From Sedimenticola sp. (GTDB lineage Bacteria; Pseudomonadota; Gammaproteobacteria; Chromatiales; Chromatiaceae), in the NCBI GenBank assembly GCA_002869585.1, contig PKUO01000011.1, positions 1 to 64,000 of the forward strand: a stretch of DNA of 64,000 nucleotides, in the 5' to 3' direction. The notes under the pieces are model-generated. The model did no database searches. It was not told the origin of the DNA and saw only the letters and a list, made by a program, of their open reading frames with translations. The translations under genes were made by a program, and so were the position numbers. Shown in pieces: positions 46,391-55,590 of the stretch. Each line of letters opens with the position of its first letter. Within the stretch, counting starts at the first letter, position 1.

Positions 46391-47095
46391 TCAGTCTTCA
46401 GCCAGATGCTGCAGATTGCGGATATCGAGCAGGAACAGGTTCGGGCGGGTCTCCACCAGCAGGCTCTGACGTTTGAACTCTGCAATGGTGCGGCTGGCGG
46501 TTTCGGTGGTGATGCCCAGCATGGCGCCCATGTCTTCACGGGAAAACAGCTCGCATTCGCTGGACTGTTCGTTGCGAACCAGGCGTAGCAGCAGTCTGGC
46601 GACGCGCTGCTTTGCCGAACCGGTGGAGAGTTCGGTGAGCCAGGCATCGGCCTCGTTGAGTGCCTTCTGCCAGCGTGTCAGCAGTTCCTGGTGCAGTAGT
46701 GGGTTGGTGCGGGATAACGCCTTTACCACCGTAACCGGGAGGCTGCAGGCCTCGGTGGGGTGCAGAACCACGGCATCATGCTGATAGGGTTGGTCGAGCA
46801 GGGCTTCAAGGCCGATGACATCGGTGCTTCGAATCAGGCGCACGATACGCTGAGTGCCGTCCGGCAGATACTGCACCAGTTTGAGAATGCCGTTACGGAT
46901 GGTGTACAGCCGCTCGCCCTTGTCGCCGGCCCGGTAAAGCGTTGATCCGGGCGGCAATGTATAGAGATCAATGGGCTGATGAATCTGATCAAAGTCCTGT
47001 TCGGTGAGTCCGGCAAAGAGTACCGAGTTGCGTAGCGTGCAGCTCAGACAATTGGCTTCACCCTCCCATGCCTCTTTGTCAGTGATCAGTTTCAT
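46391..47095 (-). CDS. Crp/Fnr family transcriptional regulator
   Basis: The 234-residue protein has a cyclic-nucleotide-binding-like barrel (LPPGSTLYRAGDKGERLYTIRNGILKLVQYLPDGTQRIVRLI) and an Fnr-type helix-turn-helix (SREDMGAMLGITTETASRTIAEFKRQ with the recognition ETASR). Cysteines at 16, 19 and 117 are present; E. coli Fnr uses four (three N-terminal, one central), so an Fe-S cluster would need another ligand. It is upstream of DUF6858 and the NifX-like gene and could control them through the palindrome at 46331. Its signal, oxygen, NO or redox, cannot be told. Confidence 0.9.
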   Translation of the reverse strand: MKLITDKEAWEGEANCLSCTLRNSVLFAGLTEQDFDQIHQPIDLYTLPPGSTLYRAGDKGERLYTIRNGILKLVQYLPDGTQRIVRLIRSTDVIGLEALLDQPYQHDAVVLHPTEACSLPVTVVKALSRTNPLLHQELLTRWQKALNEADAWLTELSTGSAKQRVARLLLRLVRNEQSSECELFSREDMGAMLGITTETASRTIAEFKRQSLLVETRPNLFLLDIRNLQHLAED

Positions 47096-47153
47096 ATATG
47101 GATCTTTGCCCGGTTATATAGCAGAACAGCCGTCTAGCTTATCTTTAAAGCAG

Positions 47154-47192
47154 GGCGGCGAATACCCATTATTGCTGGGTGAATTCGCCGCC
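47154..47192 (-). terminator. Long hairpin after trpB2
   Basis: GGCGGCGAAT pairs with ATTCGCCGCC (10 bp), then ACCCA with TGGGT (5 bp) after a two-base bulge, loop TTATTGC. It lies 23 nt past the trpB2 stop. The minus-strand continuation has only a short T-stretch, so it could be a weak terminator or RNA stabiliser at the trpB2 end. Confidence 0.6.
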
Positions 47193-47215
47193 TGTCCCTC
47201 TACTGATGACCTGGC

Positions 47216-48565
47216 TTACCCGAATTTCGGCAGATGGGCCAGTGATTCCTTGATCGCCTCTTCCGGATATTCGAAATCCTCCAGTTCACCGGCAAAATAG
47301 CGGTCATAGGATGCCATGTCGAAATGGCCGTGCCCGGAGAGGTTGAACAGCAGGGTCTTGGGCTCCCCGGTTTCCGTGCAACGCTTGGCCTCGCGGATGG
47401 TGGCGGCGATGGCGTGAGTCGACTCTGGTGCCGGGATAATGCCTTCGGTGCGGGCGAACAGCACACCTGCCTCGAAGGTCTCCAGCTGCGGTACGGCGAC
47501 GGCATCGACCACGCCTTCCTTGTGCAACTGGCTGACCAGTGCCGAGTCGCCGTGATAACGCAGGCCGCCGGCATGGATGCCCGGTGGCATGAAATCATGG
47601 CCCAGGGTGTACATCTTCATCAACGGCGTGAGTCCCACGGCGTCACCCCAGTCGTAGGTGTAGACGCCTTTGGTCAGGGTCGGGCAGGAGGTGGGTTCTG
47701 CGGCGATCAGCTGAACATTTTTGCCTGCCGCCTTGTCGGCAACAAACGGGAAGGCCAGGCCGGCGAAGTTCGACCCGCCACCGCAGCAGGCGATGACCAC
47801 ATCGGGATAATCGCCCACCATCTCCAGCTGTTTTTTGGCCTCCTGGCCGATGATCGTCTGGTGCAGGCAGACGTGGTTGAGCACCGAACCCAGGGCATAG
47901 TTGCTGTCTGCGCGTCCGGCGGCCTCTTCCACGGCTTCCGAGATGGCGATGCCGAGAGAGCCGTTGGAGTCCGGGTGCTCGGCGAGAATTCTCCGGCCTG
48001 TCTCTGTCATGTTAGTTGGGCTGGCGAACACCTCGGCCCCCCAGGTCTGCATCATGGAGCGGCGATAGGGCTTCTGTTGATAGCTGATTTTCACCATGAA
48101 AACACGCACATCGATGCCGAACATCTGGCCGGCCAGGGCCAGAGAACAACCCCACTGGCCAGCGCCGGTTTCGGTGACCAGTCGTTTGATGCCTGCCTGC
48201 TTGTTGTAGTAGGCCTGGGCCACGGCGGTATTGGGTTTATGTGAGCCCGCGGGGCTGACCGCCTCGTTCTTGTAGTAGATTTTTGCCGGGGTCTTGAGTG
48301 CCTGCTCCAGGCGGTGGGCGCGAAACAGCGGGGACGGACGCCAGAGGCTCAGCGCTTCGCGCACCTCGCCTGGAATCTCGATCCAGCGCTCCGTGCTGAC
48401 CTCCTGCATGACCAGCGCCTCCGGAAAGATGGCGAGCATCGCCTCGGGCGGGACGGGATTACCATCGGGGCCCAGATAAGGCGCCGGAGGATTGCTCAGA
48501 TCGGCGGCAACGTTGTACCAATGGGTGGGCATCTCGGATTCTTTGAGCAGAATCTTGGTTTTCAT
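47216..48565 (-). CDS. trpB: Tryptophan synthase beta chain type 2 (TrpB2)
   Basis: The 449-residue PLP enzyme has the Schiff-base Lys110 in [17 protein letters not shown], the TrpB2 opening [30 protein letters not shown] and the phosphate loop [11 protein letters not shown]. The long N-terminus and the position without trpA mark type 2, which can act alone on indole. GGAGAG lies seven bases before the ATG. No other trp gene is nearby. It may salvage indole or work with a distant TrpA. Confidence 0.93.
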   Translation of the reverse strand: MKTKILLKESEMPTHWYNVAADLSNPPAPYLGPDGNPVPPEAMLAIFPEALVMQEVSTERWIEIPGEVREALSLWRPSPLFRAHRLEQALKTPAKIYYKNEAVSPAGSHKPNTAVAQAYYNKQAGIKRLVTETGAGQWGCSLALAGQMFGIDVRVFMVKISYQQKPYRRSMMQTWGAEVFASPTNMTETGRRILAEHPDSNGSLGIAISEAVEEAAGRADSNYALGSVLNHVCLHQTIIGQEAKKQLEMVGDYPDVVIACCGGGSNFAGLAFPFVADKAAGKNVQLIAAEPTSCPTLTKGVYTYDWGDAVGLTPLMKMYTLGHDFMPPGIHAGGLRYHGDSALVSQLHKEGVVDAVAVPQLETFEAGVLFARTEGIIPAPESTHAIAATIREAKRCTETGEPKTLLFNLSGHGHFDMASYDRYFAGELEDFEYPEEAIKESLAHLPKFG

Positions 48566-48741
48566 AAAGGGCTCTCCAGCTTGGGGTTTCGCTTTTTTGG
48601 CTTGTTATATACAGCCCGTGTCGGGCCATTCGCCTAATCTTCACATATTGTGCCCCATGATCGCCACTTTTCTGCGGTTAAATCTGAGTCTGAGGTACAA
48701 TCGCCGGTCTTGAATTTATGGTTTTGGGGGTTTGTATTTAC

Positions 48742-50634
48742 ATGGCAATCGTCACGCTTCGCAATATCCATCTGGGTTTCGGTGGTCCGGCACTACTGGA
48801 TGGTGTCGATCTCGCCATCGAGAAGGGCGAGCGCATCTGCCTGCTGGGGCGCAATGGAGCCGGAAAATCGACGCTGATGAAACTGATTGCCAGTGAGCTG
48901 GTTGCCGATGAGGGTGAGTTGTCGATTCAGAAAGGGGCCTGTATCACCCGTCTGACCCAGGAGGTGCCCACCGATCTCAGCGGGCCGGTGTTCGATGTGG
49001 TGGCTGCCGGACTGGGGGCTCTGGGCGATCTGGTGCGCCAGTATCACCATATCAGTGTGCAACTAGCGGATGGGGGTGACGCAGATCTTCTCGATCAGCT
49101 CTCCCAGGTGCAGCACCAGTTGGAGGCCGCCGATGGCTGGAAATCCGAGCAGCGGGTGGAATCGGTGGTTTCTCGTCTATCCCTCGATCCCGATGTGGAC
49201 TTCCAGTCCCTGTCCGGCGGGCTGAAACGACGGGTATTGCTGGCCAGGGCATTGGTGCGCGAACCGGATCTGCTGATTCTGGACGAGCCGACCAACCATC
49301 TGGATATCGAGTCCATTGACTGGCTCGAGGAGTTCCTGCTCGGTTATGGCGGTACGCTGTTGTTCGTTACCCATGACCGCGCTTTCCTGCGCAGGCTGGC
49401 CACCCGGATTATCGAGCTGGATCGTGGCCGTATCACCTCCTGGCCTGGTGACTACCTCAATTTTCTGCGCCGCAAGGAGGAGATGCTGAATGCCGAGGAG
49501 AAGGCCAATGAGCGTTTTGACAAGCGTCTGGCGGAAGAGGAGGTATGGATTCGCCAGGGGATCAAGGCGCGTCGCACCCGCAACGAGGGTCGGGTGCGGG
49601 CGCTCAAGGCGATGCGTGATGAGTACCGGCAGCGGCGTGAGCAGACCGGCAAGGTGAAGATGGCCCTGCAGCAGGGCGACCGCTCTGGCAAACTGGTTAT
49701 CGAGGCGGAGAATGTCAGCTATGCCTGGGACGACAAGCCGGTTATCCGAGATCTGACCACCACCATACTGCGTGGTGACCGTGTCGGCATCATTGGCCCG
49801 AATGGGGCGGGGAAAACCACCCTTCTCAACCTGCTGCTCGGCAAGCTGGAGCCTGCTTCGGGTACGATTAAGGCCGGGACCAAGCTCGAGGTTGCCTATT
49901 TCGATCAGCTTCGTGGATCGCTCAACGAGGAGAAAACGGTTCAGGACAATGTCGCCGATGGTAGTGACAAGGTGACCATCAACGGTCTGGATAAACACGT
50001 CATCAGCTATCTGCAGGATTTCCTGTTTACCCCTGACCGGGTGCGCCAGCCGGTGAAGGCGCTTTCCGGTGGTGAGCGCAACCGCCTGCTGCTGGCGCGG
50101 CTGTTCGCCAAACCGGCCAACCTGCTGGTGATGGACGAACCGACCAATGATCTTGACCTGGAAACACTGGAATTGCTCGAGGAGTTGCTGCTCGACTACC
50201 AGGGCACACTGCTGTTGGTGTCGCACGATCGGGAATTCCTGGATAACGTGGTGACCAGCTCGCTGGTATTTGAGCAGAATGCCCAGGTCTCTGAGTACGT
50301 AGGTGGTTACAGCGACTGGCTGCGACAACGCAAGCCCGAGTCGTCTGAAATGCCGGTAGCCCGGAAGAAGGAACCTGCGTCAGCACAGGAAAAGCCCAAA
50401 TCCAAGGTGAAAAAGCTCAGCTACAAGGATCAGCGCGAGCTGGACCAGTTGCCCAAACGGCTTGAGCAGCTGGAAGCGGAGATAGATCAACTGCAGGCGT
50501 TGATGTCCGATCCGGCCTTTTACCAGAAGGGAAGCCAGGCGATTCAGGAAAAATCCAGGGAGATGGAGCAAAAACAGGCCGAACTCAGCCATGCCTACGC
50601 GCGCTGGGAAGAGCTTGAATCGCTGACCGGATAG
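48742..50634 (+). CDS. uup: ABC-F ATPase Uup
   Basis: The 630-residue protein, started at the ATG at 48742, has two ABC domains: Walker A GRNGAGKS and GPNGAGKT, signature LSGGLKRR and LSGGERNR, Walker B LLILDEPTNHLD and LLVMDEPTNDLD. It has no membrane segments and ends with a coiled coil (LDQLPKRLEQLEAEIDQLQALM). ABC-F proteins help stalled ribosomes; Uup also affects transposon excision and repair. The two DEPTN motifs and the C-terminal coiled coil fit Uup rather than EttA. Confidence 0.95.
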   Translation: MAIVTLRNIHLGFGGPALLDGVDLAIEKGERICLLGRNGAGKSTLMKLIASELVADEGELSIQKGACITRLTQEVPTDLSGPVFDVVAAGLGALGDLVRQYHHISVQLADGGDADLLDQLSQVQHQLEAADGWKSEQRVESVVSRLSLDPDVDFQSLSGGLKRRVLLARALVREPDLLILDEPTNHLDIESIDWLEEFLLGYGGTLLFVTHDRAFLRRLATRIIELDRGRITSWPGDYLNFLRRKEEMLNAEEKANERFDKRLAEEEVWIRQGIKARRTRNEGRVRALKAMRDEYRQRREQTGKVKMALQQGDRSGKLVIEAENVSYAWDDKPVIRDLTTTILRGDRVGIIGPNGAGKTTLLNLLLGKLEPASGTIKAGTKLEVAYFDQLRGSLNEEKTVQDNVADGSDKVTINGLDKHVISYLQDFLFTPDRVRQPVKALSGGERNRLLLARLFAKPANLLVMDEPTNDLDLETLELLEELLLDYQGTLLLVSHDREFLDNVVTSSLVFEQNAQVSEYVGGYSDWLRQRKPESSEMPVARKKEPASAQEKPKSKVKKLSYKDQRELDQLPKRLEQLEAEIDQLQALMSDPAFYQKGSQAIQEKSREMEQKQAELSHAYARWEELESLTG

Positions 50635-50672
50635 GTTTTTTTTCAATCCACTGGGTACTCCTCATCGAATAG

Positions 50673-50727
50673 CCACATATACTTATAAAGAGTTATGTGG
50701 TTGAATATTAGTAAGATTGAATATTAG
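50673..50727 (+). promoter_or_regulatory. Inverted and direct repeats upstream of soeA
   Basis: CCACATA ... TATGTGG (50673-50700) is a 7-bp inverted repeat, followed by two copies of TTGAATATTAG (50701-50711 and 50717-50727) with a 16-bp period. They lie in a 150-nt AT-rich gap before soeA. The second copy could serve as -35 with a weak TATTTA -10 at 50740. They look like operator sites for a regulator of sulfite oxidation, but no factor is named by sequence. Confidence 0.5.
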
Positions 50728-50784
50728 AATTAGTCAAAATATTTAAATATCTACTTCCCTAGATTAATTAAAGGCTTATTCATC

Positions 50785-53697
50785 ATGCAGGATCCAACAG
50801 CGCAATCTGATCGGGATGTTGGCCGTGTAGAGGTTAAAGAGACCACCTGTTACATGTGCGCCTGCCGCTGTGGTATTCGCGTCACTCTGCGTGACGGTGA
50901 GATTCGTCATATCGAGGGCAATCCGAATCACCCGTTGAATCACGGCGTGATCTGCGCCAAGGGCGCTTCGGGCATCATGAAGCAGTATTCTCCGGCGCGT
51001 CTGACCAAACCGCTGCTGCGCAAGAAGGGCGCTGAGCGGGGCGATTCTGAGTTCGAGGAGATCTCCTGGGATCGGGCATTTCAGATCATGGAGGAGCGGC
51101 TCAGCAAGATCCGCGCTGAAGACCCGAAGAAATTCGCCCTGTTCACCGGTCGCGACCAGATGCAGGCGCTGACCGGGATGTTCGCCAAGCAGTTCGGCTC
51201 ACCGAACTATGCCGCCCATGGTGGTTTCTGTTCGGTCAACATGGCCGCTGGCCTGATCTACACCATCGGCGGCTCATTCTGGGAGTTCGGTGGCCCGGAT
51301 CTGGACCGTTCGAAGCTGTTCATCATGATCGGCACGGCGGAGGATCACCACTCCAATCCGCTGAAGATTGCCATCTCCAAGTTCAAGCGCAGGGGCGGTC
51401 GTTTTATCTCGATCAACCCGATCCGCACCGGCTACTCGGCGGTGGCGGATGAGTGGGTGCCGATCAAGCCCGGCACTGACGGCGCACTGCTGTTGGCGAT
51501 CATCCACGAGCTGATCAAGCAGGGTCTGTACGACCGTGACTTTCTGATTCAGTACACCAACTCGGCAGAGCTGGTGATCAACGACCCAAAACGTGACGAT
51601 CACGGCCTGTTCAAGCGTTTTGAAATGCACATCGAAGAGGGTTGTTTCGACCCGGAGAACAAGCTCTGGTGGGACCGTGATCTGGACAAGGAGATCTCCA
51701 CCCACACCCCGGGCAGCGATCCGCGCCTGCTGGGCGAGTTCGAGTTGCAGGATGGCACCCCGGTCAAGCCCGCCTTTCAGTTGCTGAAGGAGCGTGTCGA
51801 GGAGTACACCCCGGAGTGGGCCGAGGGCATCACAGGCGTGTCTGCCGAGACCATTCGCCGCCTGGCCCATGAGATGGGCGTCACCGCGCGCGACCAGAAA
51901 ATCGAGTTGCCTATTGCCTGGACCGACTGCTGGGAGAATGAACATACCTCGGTGACCGGTAATCCAGTGGCCTTTCACGCGATGCGCGGACTGGCGGCAC
52001 ACTCCAACGGTTTTCAGGGGATTCGCGCACTGGGAATCCTGATGACCCTGCTGGGGACCATTGACCGCCCTGGTGGCTTCCGTCACAAGGCGCCGTTTCC
52101 ACGCCCGATTCCGCCCTGTCCCAAACCGCCCAACAGCCCGGATGGGGTGCAGCCGAATACGCCTCTGGATGGCATGCCGCTGGGCTGGCCATCAAAGCCG
52201 GAGGATCTGTTCGTCGATGAACAGGGCGAGGCGGTGCGCCTGGATAAGGCCTTCTCCTGGGAGTATCCGCTGTCGGTGCATGGCCTGATGCATAACGCCA
52301 TTACCAATGCCTGGCGGGGCGATCCCTACAAGATCGACACGCTGCTGTTGTTCATGGCCAATATGGCCTGGAACAGCTCGATGAACACCGCCAATGTGCG
52401 TGACATGCTGAAGGACAAGGATGAGAACGGCGAGTACAAAATCCCGTTCCTGATCGTCTGTGACAGCTTTTCATCCGAGACCGTCGCCTTCGCCGATCTG
52501 GTGCTGCCGGATACCACCTATCTGGAGCGTCACGACGCGCTCTCCATGCTGGATCGCCCCATCTCTGAATTCGATGGGCCGGTGGATTCCGTGCGTGTGC
52601 CGATTCTGCCGCCCAAGGGCGACTGCAAGCCCTTCCAGGAGGTGCTGATCGAGTTGGTATCGCGGCTTAAACTGCCTGCCTTCGTGAACGAGGATGGCAC
52701 CCGAAAATACCGCAACTACCCGGAATTTATTACCTACTATGAAACCTCGCCGGGTTCCGGTATCGGTTTTCTGGCGGGCTGGCGCGGCAAGGGCGGCGAG
52801 AAGTTCCTCAAGGGTGAACCCAACTCCCGTCAGTGGGAGATGTACCAGAAGAACGATTGCGTCTACCAGTACCATCTGCCGAAGTCCTACCAGTACATGC
52901 GCAACTGGAACAAGGGTTATCTGCAGTGGGCGCGTGCCCATGGCATGACCCGCTATGCCGAGCCGATCACCATCCATCTCTACTCAGAGGTATTGCAGAA
53001 GTTCCGCCTCGCTGCCCAGGGCAAAGGCAAGGGGCGCAAGCCACCGGAGCGCCTGAGAAAGCGTCTGGAGATGCATTTCGATCCGCTGCCGTTTTTCAGT
53101 GAGCCGCTGTTGTCGCGCCTGGTCGATACTCATGAATATCCCTTGAATGCGCTGACCCAGCGGCCGATGGCGATGTATCACTCCTGGGACAGCCAGAATG
53201 CCTGGCTGCGTCAGATCCACACCCACAACTACCTGTTCGTCAATCCTCTGCTGGGCAAACAGAAAGGCTTCGCGGATGGGGATTGGGTGTGGGTCGAGTC
53301 ACCCACCGGCAAGGTGCGCTGCATGTGCCGTTTTTCCGAGGCGGTGGAGCCGGAAACGGTCTGGACCTGGAACGCCATCGGCAAGGCGAGTGGCGCCTGG
53401 GGACTGTCGAACAAGGCCAACGAGTCTCAGATAGGGTTTCTGCTTAATCACGTCATTCCGGAGGAACTGCCGCCCTGCGAGGCCGGATCGTTCATGTCCA
53501 ACTCCGATCCTGTCACCGGACAGGCGGCCTGGTTCGACGTGCGGGTCAAGGTCTACAAGGCGGAAGACAATGAGCCGGCCCAGACCTGGCCGCAGTTCAA
53601 GGCGCAGAAGCATCTGCCCGGACAGGATAAACGTCGGCGCGGTCGCTGGCAGGCCTATTTTGCCGGCCTGTTCCGCAGGAAGGCGAACATCGATTAA
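50785..53697 (+). CDS. soeA: Sulfite dehydrogenase (quinone) molybdenum subunit SoeA
   Basis: The 970-residue molybdopterin oxidoreductase has an N-terminal [4Fe-4S] set CX2CX3CX27C (Cys22, 25, 29, 57) and Cys149 in HGGFCSVN as a possible Mo ligand. There is no Tat signal, so it stays in the cytoplasm, as in Allochromatium SoeABC. With the four-cluster ferredoxin and the NrfD-type membrane protein next to it this is a SoeABC set rather than PsrA/PhsA. It would oxidise sulfite to sulfate. Length, lack of leader and gene order fit SoeA; related reductases of unknown direction remain possible. Confidence 0.9.
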   Translation: MQDPTAQSDRDVGRVEVKETTCYMCACRCGIRVTLRDGEIRHIEGNPNHPLNHGVICAKGASGIMKQYSPARLTKPLLRKKGAERGDSEFEEISWDRAFQIMEERLSKIRAEDPKKFALFTGRDQMQALTGMFAKQFGSPNYAAHGGFCSVNMAAGLIYTIGGSFWEFGGPDLDRSKLFIMIGTAEDHHSNPLKIAISKFKRRGGRFISINPIRTGYSAVADEWVPIKPGTDGALLLAIIHELIKQGLYDRDFLIQYTNSAELVINDPKRDDHGLFKRFEMHIEEGCFDPENKLWWDRDLDKEISTHTPGSDPRLLGEFELQDGTPVKPAFQLLKERVEEYTPEWAEGITGVSAETIRRLAHEMGVTARDQKIELPIAWTDCWENEHTSVTGNPVAFHAMRGLAAHSNGFQGIRALGILMTLLGTIDRPGGFRHKAPFPRPIPPCPKPPNSPDGVQPNTPLDGMPLGWPSKPEDLFVDEQGEAVRLDKAFSWEYPLSVHGLMHNAITNAWRGDPYKIDTLLLFMANMAWNSSMNTANVRDMLKDKDENGEYKIPFLIVCDSFSSETVAFADLVLPDTTYLERHDALSMLDRPISEFDGPVDSVRVPILPPKGDCKPFQEVLIELVSRLKLPAFVNEDGTRKYRNYPEFITYYETSPGSGIGFLAGWRGKGGEKFLKGEPNSRQWEMYQKNDCVYQYHLPKSYQYMRNWNKGYLQWARAHGMTRYAEPITIHLYSEVLQKFRLAAQGKGKGRKPPERLRKRLEMHFDPLPFFSEPLLSRLVDTHEYPLNALTQRPMAMYHSWDSQNAWLRQIHTHNYLFVNPLLGKQKGFADGDWVWVESPTGKVRCMCRFSEAVEPETVWTWNAIGKASGAWGLSNKANESQIGFLLNHVIPEELPPCEAGSFMSNSDPVTGQAAWFDVRVKVYKAEDNEPAQTWPQFKAQKHLPGQDKRRRGRWQAYFAGLFRRKANID

Positions 53698-53756
53698 AGG
53701 CACTGTGCTGAAGCTGTAAGCACCAGCGTCTGAGATAGAATGATTTAGGATCTGAA

Positions 53757-54482
53757 ATGACACAACTAGCCTTGGTAATCGACCTCAATGTCTGCGTGGG
53801 ATGCCATGCCTGCGTCACCAGTTGCAAGGAGTGGAACACCTCGGGTTGGGCCGGGCCCATGCCGGATGAGCGCGCCTATGACGCCGATCCGAGTGGGGTG
53901 TTTTTCAATCGCGTACAGACCTATGAGATCGGTGTCTTCCCGAATACCGAGACCCTGCATTTTCCCAAGTCCTGCCTGCACTGCGAAGATCCCCCCTGTG
54001 TGCCAGTATGCCCCACCGGGGCCAGCTACAAGCGCGAGGACAACGGTGTGGTGCTGGTCGATTATGACAAGTGCATCGGCTGCAAATACTGCTCCTGGGC
54101 CTGTCCCTACGGTGCGCGTGAATTCGATGAACAGGGTAAGGTGATGAAGAAGTGCACCCTCTGTATCGATCGTATCACCGACATGACCCTCCCGGAGTCC
54201 GAGCGTAAACCGGCCTGTGTGCTGGCCTGTCCGACCAGTGCACGCATCTATGGTGATGTACATGATCCCGGTTCGGAGGCATCCCAGGCGATACGCGAGC
54301 AGGGCGGCTATCAGCTGATGCCGGAGTGGGGCACTGAGCCGGCCAATCACTATCTGCCGAGGCGCAAGATACGCATGCACATCCATGAGGATGAGTTGGT
54401 CAGGGCCGACAACCCGTTGTCGAAAGAGGGTGTCGAGCTGCCATTCGATCAGGGTGAAACCCTGGATGATGTGGCCTGGTAA
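53757..54482 (+). CDS. soeB: Sulfite dehydrogenase iron-sulfur subunit SoeB
   Basis: The 241-residue ferredoxin-type protein has four Cys groups for [4Fe-4S] clusters: CVGCHACVTSCKEW, CLHCEDPPCVPVCPTGA, CIGCKYCSWACPYGA and CTLCID ... CVLACPT. It carries electrons from SoeA to the membrane subunit. The gap after soeA is 59 nt. The C-terminus (HIHEDELVRADNPLSKEGVELPFDQGETLDDVAW) is a long acidic tail. Confidence 0.92.
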   Translation: MTQLALVIDLNVCVGCHACVTSCKEWNTSGWAGPMPDERAYDADPSGVFFNRVQTYEIGVFPNTETLHFPKSCLHCEDPPCVPVCPTGASYKREDNGVVLVDYDKCIGCKYCSWACPYGAREFDEQGKVMKKCTLCIDRITDMTLPESERKPACVLACPTSARIYGDVHDPGSEASQAIREQGGYQLMPEWGTEPANHYLPRRKIRMHIHEDELVRADNPLSKEGVELPFDQGETLDDVAW

Positions 54483-54490
54483 TTTTTTAT

Positions 54491-54547
54491 TGCAGGGGCG
54501 ACTTTCGTTGCGATTGACCTCTTCGCGACGGAGCCGCTTCTACAGGC
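54491..54547. repeat. REP-like palindromic element between soeB and soeC
   Basis: Two short hairpins, GCGAC-TTTC-GTTGC (54498-54511) and GCGAC-GGA-GCCGC (54525-54537), face each other within a stretch resembling the CTGTAGGAGCGGC...CGCGA repeats of pseudomonads and relatives. The reverse strand reads CTGTAGAAGCGGCTCCGTCG. It fills most of the 90-nt gap between soeB and soeC. Only one copy is in the window, so family membership is by resemblance. Confidence 0.6.
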
Positions 54548-54572
54548 ATGAATTGATTTAGGAAACGGAATA

Positions 54573-55553
54573 ATGCATCCAGCATTCTCGGTTATATTTC
54601 TTACCACCCTGATTGGCGTCGGCCAGGGGCTGTTTCTGGCGCTCTATACGGGGCAGGTCTATACCCTGGCCAAGCTGTTGCCGGCCCAGGACAGTGTGTC
54701 GTTTTATGCCTTCGGCGGTCTCCTCGCGCTGTTGTTTTTGATCGGCGGGCTTCTGGCTTCGTTCTTTCACCTGGGGCATCCCGAAAGGGCCTGGCGTGCG
54801 GCCTCCCAGTGGCGCACCTCGTGGCTGTCACGTGAGGTGATCGTGCTGCCCGTTTTCATGTTTCTGGTGGCGCTGTATGCGGTGATTCACTTCCTGGGAT
54901 GGACCATGCCGCTGTTCGTGATTGCAGATACCCTGGCCGTGGATTTGACCCTGATTATCGGTTTTCTCGCCAGTATCGCCGCATTCGCGCTGTTCATCAG
55001 CACCGCCATGATCTATGCCTGTCTGAAGTTTTTGCAAGAGTGGCACTCACCGCTGACCGTGGCCAATTACACGCTACTGGGCATCGCTTCCGGTTTCATG
55101 CTGGCGGCGGCATTCTCGGCCTATACGGATGTGGATCTGGTGGTGTTCTTTGGTGTCTGGGCGGTGATTTTTACCCTGATGGGTTTCATTACCCGTGCCG
55201 CGTCGCTGATTCGCAACAAGCAGTTGCGCCATAAATTCAACCTTAAATCCGCAATTGGGGTGCGCCATAGCCAGATGACGCAAAAGGCCCAGGGTTTTAT
55301 GGGCGGGTCGTTCAATACCCGCGAATTCTTTCATGGCAAGTCAAAGGCGCTGGTGCAGTTGGTCAAATACACCTTTCTGCTGCTGGTGTTTGTCGTGCCG
55401 GTGTTGCTGGTCGGTGCATCCTATGCGCTCGAATCATCGACATTGCCGATATTTGCCTTTGTGGCTCAATACCTGGGTTTGATGGTGGAGCGCTGGTACT
55501 TTTTTGCTGATGCCAAGCATCCGCAGAATCTCTACTACCAGTCCATGTCCTGA
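54573..55553 (+). CDS. soeC: Sulfite dehydrogenase membrane subunit SoeC (DmsC/NrfD type)
   Basis: The 326-residue protein has about eight membrane helices, starting HPAFSVIFLTTLIGVGQGLFLALYTGQ and including ASFFHLGHPERAWRAASQWRTSWLSREVIVLPVF, a DmsC-type pattern with conserved His-Leu-Gly-His. It should anchor SoeAB to the inner membrane and pass electrons to quinone. GGA lies upstream of the ATG. The ending is YLGLMVERWYFFADAKHPQNLYYQSMS. Confidence 0.9.
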   Translation: MHPAFSVIFLTTLIGVGQGLFLALYTGQVYTLAKLLPAQDSVSFYAFGGLLALLFLIGGLLASFFHLGHPERAWRAASQWRTSWLSREVIVLPVFMFLVALYAVIHFLGWTMPLFVIADTLAVDLTLIIGFLASIAAFALFISTAMIYACLKFLQEWHSPLTVANYTLLGIASGFMLAAAFSAYTDVDLVVFFGVWAVIFTLMGFITRAASLIRNKQLRHKFNLKSAIGVRHSQMTQKAQGFMGGSFNTREFFHGKSKALVQLVKYTFLLLVFVVPVLLVGASYALESSTLPIFAFVAQYLGLMVERWYFFADAKHPQNLYYQSMS

Positions 55554-55590
55554 TCTTGTTCTTTTGCCTTTGCCAAATTAGGAGAAGACG

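Noticed and set aside
45461-47095. Part of a nitrogen-fixation cluster
   Set aside because: Only a NifX-like fold is present; no nifHDK, nifB or nifEN and no NifA site.
49177-50328. 383-codon minus-strand ORF inside uup
   Set aside because: Antisense shadow of an ABC-F gene with perfect Walker motifs.
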